A DNA stretch of 5,053 nucleotides, taken from NCBI GenBank assembly GCA_945901035.1, contig CAMDKN010000098.1, positions 1 through 5,053 of the forward strand, written 5' to 3'. Source of the stretch: Gulosibacter massiliensis. Lineage in GTDB: Bacteria; Actinomycetota; Actinomycetes; Actinomycetales; Microbacteriaceae. The notes beneath the pieces were generated by a model, which was given only the letters and a program-made list of their open reading frames with translations, had not been told where the DNA came from and ran no database searches. Of the stretch, positions 1 through 5,053 are shown in pieces; position 1 is the stretch's first letter; the number at the start of each line of letters is the position of its first letter. The translations under genes and the position numbers were made by a program.

Positions 1-371
1 AAGTATTCGTGGGCTTTGGCGACGAACGTCGGGTTGAAGATCCAGGTGTGCCGCCGCTCGAACAACACGGGCCCAACCGCGTGACCGGTCGCGAAACCTA
101 TTTGGCTGCCCGCAATCGCGCTGGCGGTGACCAACGGGATTGCCAGCCAAACAGGGAAATCGGTGGTGGCCGCGAGAGTGATACCGAGAACGAATAGCAA
201 GCTGTCGCCGGGAAGGAACGATGTCAGGATGAACGCGGTTTCAATGAAGATAATCAGCGCGACGGCGTAAGTGGCGTAGGGCCCAACCTGATTGATGATG
301 GCCTTGGCGTCAAGCCAGGGCACGACGCTTGGCCCGAGAGCGAGCGACGTCGTAGTGGTGAGTGAGTTCAT
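1..371 (-). CDS. DedA-family (VTT/SNARE-associated domain) membrane protein, 3' end outside window
   Basis: Only the first 123 codons are visible; the gene runs off the left edge. The protein has a short N-terminal segment, a hydrophobic stretch (about residues 29-50), then the DedA hallmark FLPGDSLLF at 52-60 and a second hydrophobic stretch (about 73-95) ending in a QIGF...GHAVGP segment typical of the family. The membrane acidic pair is present: Glu44 and Asp56, 12 residues apart, the same spacing as E39/D51 of E. coli YqjA. Family members studied so far are proton-motive-force-linked membrane proteins, and some translocate undecaprenyl phosphate or phospholipids. The downstream arginine motif lies outside the window. 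I chose the ATG at 371 because GGGAGG lies 9 bases upstream. It overlaps the upstream glycosyltransferase gene by 62 bases in another frame. An in-frame GTG at 323 would cut the overlap to 14 bases but has no good ribosome site. Family assignment is firm; the substrate is unknown. Confidence 0.9.
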   Translation of the reverse strand, partial: MNSLTTTTSLALGPSVVPWLDAKAIINQVGPYATYAVALIIFIETAFILTSFLPGDSLLFVLGITLAATTDFPVWLAIPLVTASAIAGSQIGFATGHAVGPVLFERRHTWIFNPTFVAKAHEY

Positions 372-1437
372 CGTTCACCGCCTCCCAGGATTTTCCCAAC
401 ACTCTGCGGCGTCCTGCTTCGCCTATTCGGGAGCGAAGCTCGTCGTCGTCTAACAAGTGTTGCACGGCCACTCGGGGGCTCCCGTGGTCGCCGACCTCGA
501 AAAGTATGCCGTCGACACCGGAATCGATGAGGTGGATTGGGCCGCCGGAACGAGGGGCAACCACCGGCAAGCCGGCGGACTGTGCCTCTTGAATGGTTTG
601 TCCGAAGGTCTCGTTGGTGCCGAAGTGCACAAAAACGTCCATTGCCGCGTACGCGATCTGAAGTTCGCGTCCGCTTCGGCTACCGAGAAACGTCACGGAT
701 TCCGCGGGAAGCATCGACTCGAGGCGCGCGCGCTCGGGACCGTCGCCGACCAATACGATGCGGGTGTGGGGGATGTTGAGGAGTTCGCGGAAACGGTCGA
801 CCTGTTTTTCCGCAGCGAGCCGTCCGACGTATCCGATGATTCGTTCACCGTTCGGAGCATGGGCGGTACGGAACGCGAGTGCCTCGTCCGTGAATCGGTT
901 GTTCGGGTGAAACCCGTCGAGGTCGACACCGCGTCCCCACACCGCGAGATTCTTGACACCGAGTTCCTTCAAGGCGTCCCTCGCGATGGGTGTCGGCACG
1001 AGAGTCACGGTGGCCGCGTTGTGGGTGTTCGCAACGAATCGATCGACCATCGGTTTGGCTACGGCCATCCCGTATCGGTGAAGGTAGCCGGCTATGTCGG
1101 TCTGGTACACGGCGACCGACGCAATCGAGTTTCGTTGCGCGTAGGCAATCGCCTGGGCACCCAACGCGAAGGGGCTAGCCACGTGAATGAGGTCGGGGCC
1201 GATGCTGTCGAGGAGATTCGACACTGCGATGCTGGGAATCCCGACCGCGAACTTCACGAGCGGGATGCTGGGGACGATGTGGACGGGGATGCCTTCAAAC
1301 TTTGGCCCCAGTCGTGTCGGAGCGACAATCGCCACGTCGTGCCCAAGGTCACGTTGGTGTCTCGCCACGCGGATGACCGAATTGGTCACGCCGTTGAGCT
1401 GGGGCAGAAATGACTCGGTCACGATGACGATCTTCAC
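310..1437 (-). CDS. GT4 glycosyltransferase, MgtA/PimB-like GDP-mannose-dependent alpha-mannosyltransferase
   Basis: A 375-residue GT-B fold glycosyltransferase, normal length for the family. Acceptor half: VTESFLPQLNGVTNSVIRV (6-24, glycine-rich loop), HVASP at 85-89 and YQTD at 111-114. Donor half: GRGVDLDGFHP (168-178), GYVGRLAAEKQVDRF (202-216, with Arg206 and Lys211 at the expected nucleotide-sugar phosphate contacts), VGDGPER (230-236), and the GT4 EX7E motif with Glu276 and Glu284. The order and wording of these blocks closely match actinobacterial MgtA (the Rv0557 type, once called PimB), which mannosylates a glucuronosyl-diacylglycerol or related lipid at the cytoplasmic membrane. 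Donor and acceptor here are inferred. The start is the GTG at 1437, where the MKIVIVTESF-like beta strand begins; the open frame continues upstream only as antisense of the neighbouring gene. The ribosome site is weak. The basic tail RSRAKRRALA is encoded in the overlap with the DedA gene, so the two are probably co-transcribed. PimB'- or PimC-like roles are alternatives. Confidence 0.9.
   Translation of the reverse strand: MKIVIVTESFLPQLNGVTNSVIRVARHQRDLGHDVAIVAPTRLGPKFEGIPVHIVPSIPLVKFAVGIPSIAVSNLLDSIGPDLIHVASPFALGAQAIAYAQRNSIASVAVYQTDIAGYLHRYGMAVAKPMVDRFVANTHNAATVTLVPTPIARDALKELGVKNLAVWGRGVDLDGFHPNNRFTDEALAFRTAHAPNGERIIGYVGRLAAEKQVDRFRELLNIPHTRIVLVGDGPERARLESMLPAESVTFLGSRSGRELQIAYAAMDVFVHFGTNETFGQTIQEAQSAGLPVVAPRSGGPIHLIDSGVDGILFEVGDHGSPRVAVQHLLDDDELRSRIGEAGRRRVLGKSWEAVNDELTHHYDVARSRAKRRALA
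381..386 (-). promoter_or_regulatory. Shine-Dalgarno site of the left DedA gene
   Basis: Reads GGGAGG on the minus strand, 9 bases before the ATG at 371. It lies inside the glycosyltransferase coding region and decides the start of the overlapping DedA gene in favour of 371 rather than the GTG at 323. Confidence 0.65.
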
Positions 1438-1485
1438 GGTCTCAGAGTCTGTCAGATAGGTGTCGAGGCGGTGCCGTGGAGGTAA
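1438..1485. promoter_or_regulatory. Divergent promoter region between the GT4 and right DedA genes
   Basis: This 48-base gap separates two head-to-head genes and must contain, or overlap, both promoters. On the minus strand TATCTG (1453-1458) is a weak -10 candidate about 15 bases before the GTG at 1437; no matching -35 is evident. A 9-base palindrome CAGAGTCTG lies at 1443-1451, too short to call an operator. On the plus strand the gap ends in GGAGG. Assignment as a regulatory region rests on layout rather than on strong motifs. Confidence 0.45.
1478..1482 (+). promoter_or_regulatory. Shine-Dalgarno candidate of the right DedA gene
   Basis: GGAGG, three bases before the ATG at 1486. The core matches well but the spacing is short. 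It is the main argument for starting the gene at 1486 rather than at 1519. Confidence 0.45.
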
Positions 1486-2160
1486 ATGTCGGGTGAACGC
1501 ACGGGGTACGGTAGAACCATGATTATGGCCGCCTCGGAAGACTTGCTTCCCTGGTTTAACGACACCATCGCGACCGCCGGAGTTATCGCCTTTTATCTGT
1601 TGGTGTGGGCATTGGTGTTCGCCGGAACCGGGCTTTTCATCGGGGCATTCATCCCGTTCATCACCGGTGACACGCTGCTGTTCGCCTCGGGCCTTCTCGC
1701 GGCGACGATTGTGGGGGTCGACGTCATCGTCTTGGCCATCGGAACGGGAATCGCCGCATTCATGGGGGACCAACTGGGATTCGTCATGGGTCGTAATTTG
1801 GGCAGACCCTATCTGGACGCACGCACCAGCCCGCGGATGGCCAAAATCGTCGCGGGTGTCGAAGTGATGTACACCCGTTACGGGTGGTGGTCGGTCGTCG
1901 TCGCACGATTCGTGCCCTACGGCCGTGTTTTCATTCCGTGGATTGCCGGAATCGGGCGAATGGACTATTACCGATTCCTCACCTCGAACGCCACGGGCGC
2001 AATCCTGTGGGGTGTCGGTCTGACCCTCGCCGGGTACGGCGCGCATTTCATCCCCGGCGTGAAATCTGCCGCGTATGTCATTGCGGGTGTCGTGATCTCG
2101 TTGTCACTCATCGCGGGTTATCGCGCCTGGCGTGCCAACCGTCAGGTCGGAAGCAACTGA
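1486..2160 (+). CDS. DedA-family membrane protein with atypical membrane motif
   Basis: A 224-residue polytopic membrane protein, normal DedA length. In order: a hydrophobic segment (33-56), IPFITGDTLLFASGL (56-70), a second hydrophobic segment (about 74-93), GDQLGFVMGRNLG (94-106), a cytoplasmic stretch with RTSPRMAK (113-120), the arginine motif RFVPYGR with Arg141 and Arg147 (the six-residue spacing of R130/R136 in YqjA), AGIGRMDYYRF (154-164), and a final hydrophobic stretch (about 170-212). Two departures from the family stand out: the usual ETG is GTG, so the membrane glutamate is Gly47, and three residues (FIT) separate the proline from Gly61-Asp62. The protein may thus be a functionally distinct DedA subfamily; known members act in proton-dependent lipid or lipid-carrier translocation. 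The start at 1486 has GGAGG; ATGs at 1519 and 1525 are alternatives and would lose 11 or 13 poorly conserved residues. The CoA-transferase gene follows after one base. Confidence 0.88.
   Translation: MSGERTGYGRTMIMAASEDLLPWFNDTIATAGVIAFYLLVWALVFAGTGLFIGAFIPFITGDTLLFASGLLAATIVGVDVIVLAIGTGIAAFMGDQLGFVMGRNLGRPYLDARTSPRMAKIVAGVEVMYTRYGWWSVVVARFVPYGRVFIPWIAGIGRMDYYRFLTSNATGAILWGVGLTLAGYGAHFIPGVKSAAYVIAGVVISLSLIAGYRAWRANRQVGSN
1507..1512 (+). promoter_or_regulatory. Possible -10 element for a leaderless DedA transcript
   Basis: TACGGT fits the actinobacterial TANNNT -10 pattern and ends six bases before the ATG at 1519, where transcription of a leaderless mRNA would begin. No convincing -35 lies 16-18 bases upstream. 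If real, translation starts at 1519 and the 11 residues from 1486 are not made. It competes with the GGAGG-based start. Confidence 0.3.
1648..1665 (+). repeat. Imperfect 9-base tandem repeat inside the DedA gene
   Basis: Two adjacent 9-base units, TTCATCCCG and TTCATCACC, match at seven of nine positions and encode FIP then FIT. Removing one unit would leave a spacing like the classic PGD motif, so an old in-frame duplication is a simple explanation for the three-residue insertion. Confidence 0.45.
2149..2153 (+). promoter_or_regulatory. Ribosome-binding site of the CoA-transferase gene
   Basis: GGAAG, eight bases before the GTG at 2162 and within the last codons of the DedA gene. It is modest, but the other candidate GTG at 2132 has no comparable site, so it supports the downstream start. 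Confidence 0.45.
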
Positions 2161-2161
2161 C

Positions 2162-3316
2162 GTGACGAGCCACGGGCCTCTCACGGGAATCCTGGTTGTG
2201 GATCTGTCCCGTGCTGTCGCCGGGCCGCAGGCCGCGCAAATGTTGGGCGACCTGGGGGCACGGGTCATCAAAATCGAGTCCCCCGACGGGGACGATTCAC
2301 GTCGGTGGGGACCGCCATTTGTCGGCGGTGAATCGACGTACTTTCTGTCCATCAATCGAAACAAGGAATCCGTCGTTCTCGACCTGAAGACCGACGAGGG
2401 AACCTCTGCCCTCACGACACTCATCGAACGCGCCGACGTGCTGATCGAAAACTTCCGAGTGGGAACCCTCGCCCGCTTGGGCTTCGACGATGCGCGCATT
2501 CACGCACTCAACCCGCGCGCCACTGTGTTGTCGATCACGGGCTTCGGTCATGACGGTCCGGAGGCGACTCGGCCGGGCTACGACCAGATTGCTCAGGGCG
2601 AGGCTGGTCTCATGTCGGTGACGGGCTCAGGGTCCGACGACCCGCAACGCGTCGGAGTCCCCATCTCTGATGTTCTCGCCGGGATGAACGGCGCGTTCGG
2701 AATTGTCGCAGCACTCTTCGATCGCGAAAAGACCGGCAAGGGGCAGATAATTCGCACGTCGCTACTCGCCTCTACCGTCGGCGCTCACGTTTATCAAGGC
2801 ACGGCCCAGACGGTGGCGGGCGTTTCGGGAACAGCGCGGGGTAACCACCACCCGTCGCTCGCGCCATACGGATTGTTTCACTGTGCCGACTCGCAGGTAC
2901 AGATCGCGGTCGGAACCGAAGGCCACTGGGTAGCGCTGTGTCGCGTGCTCAAACTCGAACACGACGAGCGGTTCGACACGAACGCAGGGCGAGTCACCTT
3001 TATCGATGACCTGATTGCCGGAGTCAACACCGCGCTGTCGACGTGGACGGTGGGCGAGGTACTCGACGCCCTCGCCACGGCCGGTGTCCCCGCGGGCAAG
3101 GTTCGGTCGATGGACGAGGTCTATTCCTGGGACCAGACTCGTTCGCAGGGGCTCGTCGTGTCGGTCGATCACGCAACGCTGGGTCCCATCGACATCCCCG
3201 GACCGCCCCTGCGGTGGTTCGACGGGGTGACGGAGATCACCCCGACGCATCACTCCGCGCCACCGACGCTCGGCCAGCACACCAAGGCCGTTCTGCGTTG
3301 GATTGCGGGCGACTAG
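2162..3316 (+). CDS. Family III (CaiB/BaiF-type) CoA-transferase
   Basis: A 384-residue enzyme of the family that moves CoA between carboxylic acids through aspartyl-CoA intermediates; cytoplasmic. Hallmarks are in order: GPLTGILVVDLSRAVAGP (5-22), MLGDLGARVIKIE (27-39), NRNKESVVLDL (65-75), DVLIENFRVG (92-101), YDQIAQGEAGLMS (140-152), VGVPISDVLAG (164-174) with the predicted catalytic Asp170 (equivalent of Asp169 in formyl-CoA transferase), TGKGQ (191-195), GNHHPSLAPY (227-236), and a C-terminal AGVPAGKVRSMDEV block. Length and motifs are complete, with no frameshift. The substrate cannot be assigned: related enzymes use carnitine, formate/oxalate, succinate with itaconate or benzylsuccinate, and others. 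I chose the GTG at 2162 because GGAAG precedes it and the family core starts at once; a GTG at 2132 would add ten residues and overlap the DedA gene. It starts one base after the DedA stop, so translation is probably coupled. The stop interlocks with that of the convergent lipoprotein gene. Confidence 0.93.
   Translation: MTSHGPLTGILVVDLSRAVAGPQAAQMLGDLGARVIKIESPDGDDSRRWGPPFVGGESTYFLSINRNKESVVLDLKTDEGTSALTTLIERADVLIENFRVGTLARLGFDDARIHALNPRATVLSITGFGHDGPEATRPGYDQIAQGEAGLMSVTGSGSDDPQRVGVPISDVLAGMNGAFGIVAALFDREKTGKGQIIRTSLLASTVGAHVYQGTAQTVAGVSGTARGNHHPSLAPYGLFHCADSQVQIAVGTEGHWVALCRVLKLEHDERFDTNAGRVTFIDDLIAGVNTALSTWTVGEVLDALATAGVPAGKVRSMDEVYSWDQTRSQGLVVSVDHATLGPIDIPGPPLRWFDGVTEITPTHHSAPPTLGQHTKAVLRWIAGD
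3313..3316. other. Interlocked convergent stop codons in a shared CTAG
   Basis: The palindrome CTAG gives TAG on the plus strand (3314-3316, CoA-transferase) and TAG on the minus strand (3315-3313, DUF4349 protein). The two genes converge with no intergenic base, so any terminator must lie inside the opposite gene. Right after it on the plus strand is a three-base-pair stem and a TCTTTTT tract, too weak to call a terminator. Confidence 0.9.
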
Positions 3317-4191
3317 CGCTTCGCGGTCTTTTTCGTTGGGGCGGGCGTCGCCGATCGGCGGGCGGCGAGGCGACGTACTAGCCACCGACCAAGCCACGCG
3401 AGTCCGGCAACAACGGGAATCCAGGGGATGACCATTCCGATTGCAACGAGAGTCCCGCCGAAGAACGCGAGGAGCCCGTACCAGCCGGCCACGATTCCAC
3501 CCCAGAAATCGTCGGGGATGGGGTCGGTTGCGCTGTCGGGAAGACCGATGTCGACCTGAACCGTAGAGAGCGCGATTTGGTCGCGGTAGTAGCGCATTTC
3601 GGATTGCAACTGTTCGAGTTGCGCCTGCCGTTCCGCGAGGGCGGACTCAATCTCGATCAGGTCCGTCGTGGTCTTCGCTGACTTTCCCAGGGCAATGAAT
3701 CGAGCGATGGAGGACTCGAGCGCAGAAATGCGCGCTTCGTAGTCGGTGACGGTGAGCGTCACGTCCGTTGAATTCTGGCTGAGGTTGTGAACCGTTGCGA
3801 TCTCGTCGAGCCCCGTGAGGAACGAATCGATTTCGGCGGCGGGTATGCGAACGGTCAGAGAAACCGACGTGATTTTTCCGTCACTATCGCTCGAGGCCGA
3901 TCGGCCATCGATCTTGCCCTGGGCAGCCTTGCTTCGCTTCTCCACCTCGTCGGCGACGGCCGCGGGGTCATCCCCTGTCAGAAAGGCATAGGCCGTGGTG
4001 ATGATCGACTCGTCGCGAATCGACGACATGCCCGCAGTGGAACCGAGGTCGGCATTACTTCCGCCGACGGCGGGTGCTCCGGAGCTATAGAGGTAGGCGT
4101 CAGAGACGGGTGATTCGTAGCTGGTTGACGCGCAGCCGGTCAGGGCAATCGAGGACAAGGCAAGGACGGAAAGGAGCGGGGTTATCTTCAT
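3313..4191 (-). CDS. DUF4349-domain lipoprotein with C-terminal membrane anchor
   Basis: A 292-residue protein with the usual DUF4349 layout. Residues 1-19 are a lipoprotein signal peptide with the lipobox LTGC and the lipidated Cys20; 21-58 is a Ser/Gly/Ala-rich linker; about 59-215 is the extracytoplasmic domain, beginning RDESIITTAYAFL, with a beta-rich half (TSVSLTVRIPAAEIDSF, 108-124) and a charged helical, coiled-coil-like stretch (about 150-205, DYEARISALES to QLEQLQSEMRYYRDQ). A hydrophobic segment (about 231-268) follows, then a strongly basic tail (RRLAARR and KKTAKR) expected in the cytoplasm. If both ends are used, the domain is tethered at both termini. The family's function is unknown; an envelope or stress-related role is often supposed but not shown here. 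The start is the ATG at 4191. A GTG at 4200, six bases after AGG, and a TTG at 4221 are alternatives that add three or ten residues before the signal peptide. The MFS gene lies upstream on the same strand. Confidence 0.85.
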   Translation of the reverse strand: MKITPLLSVLALSSIALTGCASTSYESPVSDAYLYSSGAPAVGGSNADLGSTAGMSSIRDESIITTAYAFLTGDDPAAVADEVEKRSKAAQGKIDGRSASSDSDGKITSVSLTVRIPAAEIDSFLTGLDEIATVHNLSQNSTDVTLTVTDYEARISALESSIARFIALGKSAKTTTDLIEIESALAERQAQLEQLQSEMRYYRDQIALSTVQVDIGLPDSATDPIPDDFWGGIVAGWYGLLAFFGGTLVAIGMVIPWIPVVAGLAWLGRWLVRRLAARRSATPAPTKKTAKR

Positions 4192-4232
4192 GTTCGTCAC
4201 GTTACGCCTGTGGGCGCTCAACGTCTAACGGA

Positions 4233-4259
4233 AACATCCAAGAATCGTAGAAGGATGTT
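4233..4259. repeat. Inverted repeat between the MFS and DUF4349 genes
   Basis: Perfect 7-base arms, AACATCC (4233-4239) and GGATGTT (4253-4259), with a 13-base spacer; the arm centres are 20 bases apart, about two helical turns. The site lies in the roughly 95-base gap 4192-4286. It could be an operator over the DUF4349 promoter. Read on the minus strand it could instead be a weak terminator for the MFS gene, since the second arm runs into GTTTCC, but the loop is large and the T tract short. Confidence 0.4.
4244..4249 (-). promoter_or_regulatory. Possible -10 element for the DUF4349 gene
   Basis: Reads TACGAT on the minus strand, about 50 bases before the ATG at 4191, and fits TANNNT. I see no good -35 at the usual distance. 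It lies in the middle of the inverted repeat at 4233-4259, so a factor bound to both arms would cover it. Confidence 0.3.
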
Positions 4260-4286
4260 CGACAGCCCGGTGGGACGTTTCGTGAA

Positions 4287-5053
4287 TCAGTGTGCGGCGA
4301 GGTGGCGCAAATCCGGTAGTGACTTGACGAAGAGCGCGGGGACGAGCGCGGCGAGCCCCGCAAACGCGGTGGCGACGACGAACCCACCCGTGGCTCCCCA
4401 CAGGTCGATGGAGACGCCGGCTATTGCGCTCGCGAGTGCCGCGCCACCGACCCAACCCGTGCCGAGCCAGCCGAGGCTTTCGGGGATGTTTCCCTTGGCC
4501 ACCGATTCGGTTGCGATTGCGTATTGAACCGTCATCGCCGGAGCGACGCCGAGCCCAGAGATGAACAGCGCGATAGTGAGGAGAATCGGATCGACGGTGA
4601 ACATTGCGAGCCCGGTGCCAATGGCAACGACGCCGAGCCGCCGTGACAGCGACCAGGGGCCCATCGGGGTATGGCCCATCGCGAGGCCGGCGATGAGTGA
4701 CGACATTGCCCACAGCCCGAGAACGATGCCGGCGATGGAGTTCTCTTCACTTCCGAATGCTGCGACGGTCCCCGCCTCGATCGCGCCGAAGGAACCGACA
4801 ACGAGGAATCCGCTCATCACGCCGATTACGACCGCCCGATTTTTCAGAACCGACCCGAGGCGCCCGGATGATTGTTCGAGTTGCGCCGCCCCGACCTCTT
4901 TTCGGCTGAGGAACCACAGTCCGCCGCCCGCGCCGAAAACGATGGTGGAGAGCACGGCAGTGGTCGAGTCGATTTGTGTGGCAAGAAACACGGTGATGAC
5001 GGGACCGGCGATCCAGATGAGTTCCTGGACGCTCGCATCGAGTGCTTGCAGCG
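4287..5053 (-). CDS. MFS transporter, C-terminal part (5' end outside window)
   Basis: The frame stays open to the right edge; 254 C-terminal residues are visible. The internal GTG at 4991 is not the true start: upstream codons continue a normal MFS pattern (LQALDASVQELIWIAGP). About eight membrane segments can be seen, matching helices 5-12 of a 12-helix major facilitator: the edge segment, then TTAVLSTIVFGAGGGLWFL, a central cytoplasmic loop (SRKEVGAAQLEQSSGRLGSVLKNR region), AVVIGVMSGFLVVGSFGAIEAG, SIAGIVLGLWAMSSLIAGLAMG, a basic PWSLSRR loop, and the remaining C-terminal helices, ending SLPDLRHLAAH. Actinobacteria have many such putative exporters with an LDASVQEL segment before helix 5. 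The substrate cannot be inferred. The stop lies 95 bases before the DUF4349 ATG on the same strand, so the pair could be co-transcribed, although the spacer has its own promoter-like features. Confidence 0.85.
   Translation of the reverse strand, partial: LQALDASVQELIWIAGPVITVFLATQIDSTTAVLSTIVFGAGGGLWFLSRKEVGAAQLEQSSGRLGSVLKNRAVVIGVMSGFLVVGSFGAIEAGTVAAFGSEENSIAGIVLGLWAMSSLIAGLAMGHTPMGPWSLSRRLGVVAIGTGLAMFTVDPILLTIALFISGLGVAPAMTVQYAIATESVAKGNIPESLGWLGTGWVGGAALASAIAGVSIDLWGATGGFVVATAFAGLAALVPALFVKSLPDLRHLAAH

Noticed and set aside
457..1413. A 318-codon plus-strand open frame inside the GT4 gene
   Set aside because: It is a shadow of the GT4 coding strand: no recognisable domain, no ribosome site, and complete overlap with a gene having all GT4 motifs.
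1438..2046. An open frame extending the GT4 gene upstream on the minus strand by about 203 codons
   Set aside because: It lies antisense to the well-supported DedA gene, has a low-complexity, charged composition without family motifs, and the GT-B fold begins exactly at the GTG at 1437. Long antisense open frames are common in high-GC DNA.
2132..2161. An upstream GTG start (2132) for the CoA-transferase
   Set aside because: No ribosome site precedes it, it would overlap the DedA gene by 29 bases, and the added residues resemble nothing in the family; the GTG at 2162 fits better.
3317..3335. A possible terminator just after the CoA-transferase stop (GCGCTTCGCGG followed by TCTTTTT)
   Set aside because: Only about three base pairs can form around the loop, and the T run is the Lys-rich coding tail of the DUF4349 gene read on the opposite strand.
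2762..3397. A 211-codon minus-strand open frame across the CoA-transferase 3' half and the convergent junction
   Set aside because: Arg/Gly/Asp-rich translation without family features, antisense to the CoA-transferase and overlapping the DUF4349 gene end in another frame.
4225..4713. A 162-codon minus-strand open frame over the MFS gene
   Set aside because: Rich in Arg and His with no membrane segments, while the other minus-strand frame gives a continuous MFS protein.
4287..4991. A complete MFS-like protein starting at the GTG at 4991
   Set aside because: The reading frame continues upstream to the window edge with typical MFS helix-5 sequence, and a start here would give only about seven helices; it is an internal codon of a truncated gene.

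Overview
The window is compact, high-GC DNA with almost no intergenic space. GTG starts, purine-rich Shine-Dalgarno sites and a mannosyltransferase of the MgtA/PimB type point to an actinobacterium. Microbacteriaceae or a related order is a guess from protein style; nothing here fixes genus or species. I see no RNA genes, insertion sequences, phage genes, CRISPR arrays or attachment sites.

Left block (1-1437, minus strand): a GT4 glycosyltransferase, very like the GDP-mannose-dependent MgtA (Rv0557-type) enzymes, is followed by the 5' part of a DedA-family membrane protein. The DedA gene starts 62 bases inside the end of the glycosyltransferase gene and runs off the left edge. Middle block (1486-3316, plus strand): divergent from the glycosyltransferase is a second DedA-family gene, followed one base later by a family III (CaiB/BaiF-type) CoA-transferase. 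About 50 bases (1438-1485) separate the divergent blocks and must hold both promoters. Right block (3313-5053, minus strand): the 3' part of an MFS transporter enters from the right edge, then about 95 bases of spacer, then a DUF4349 lipoprotein with a C-terminal membrane anchor. The DUF4349 and CoA-transferase genes converge and share a CTAG in which their stop codons interlock.

How the genes may work together: MgtA-type enzymes add mannose to membrane glycolipids on the cytoplasmic face, and some DedA proteins move lipid-phosphate carriers or phospholipids across the membrane. A GT4 gene bracketed by two DedA genes therefore suggests a small envelope glycolipid locus; this is inference. The CoA-transferase substrate and the roles of the DUF4349 protein and MFS transporter cannot be read from the sequence. 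There is no clear sign of a wholly new system. The most unusual details are the second DedA protein, which lacks the family's usual membrane glutamate and carries a three-residue insertion at its PGD motif, and an inverted repeat framing a possible -10 element upstream of the DUF4349 gene.
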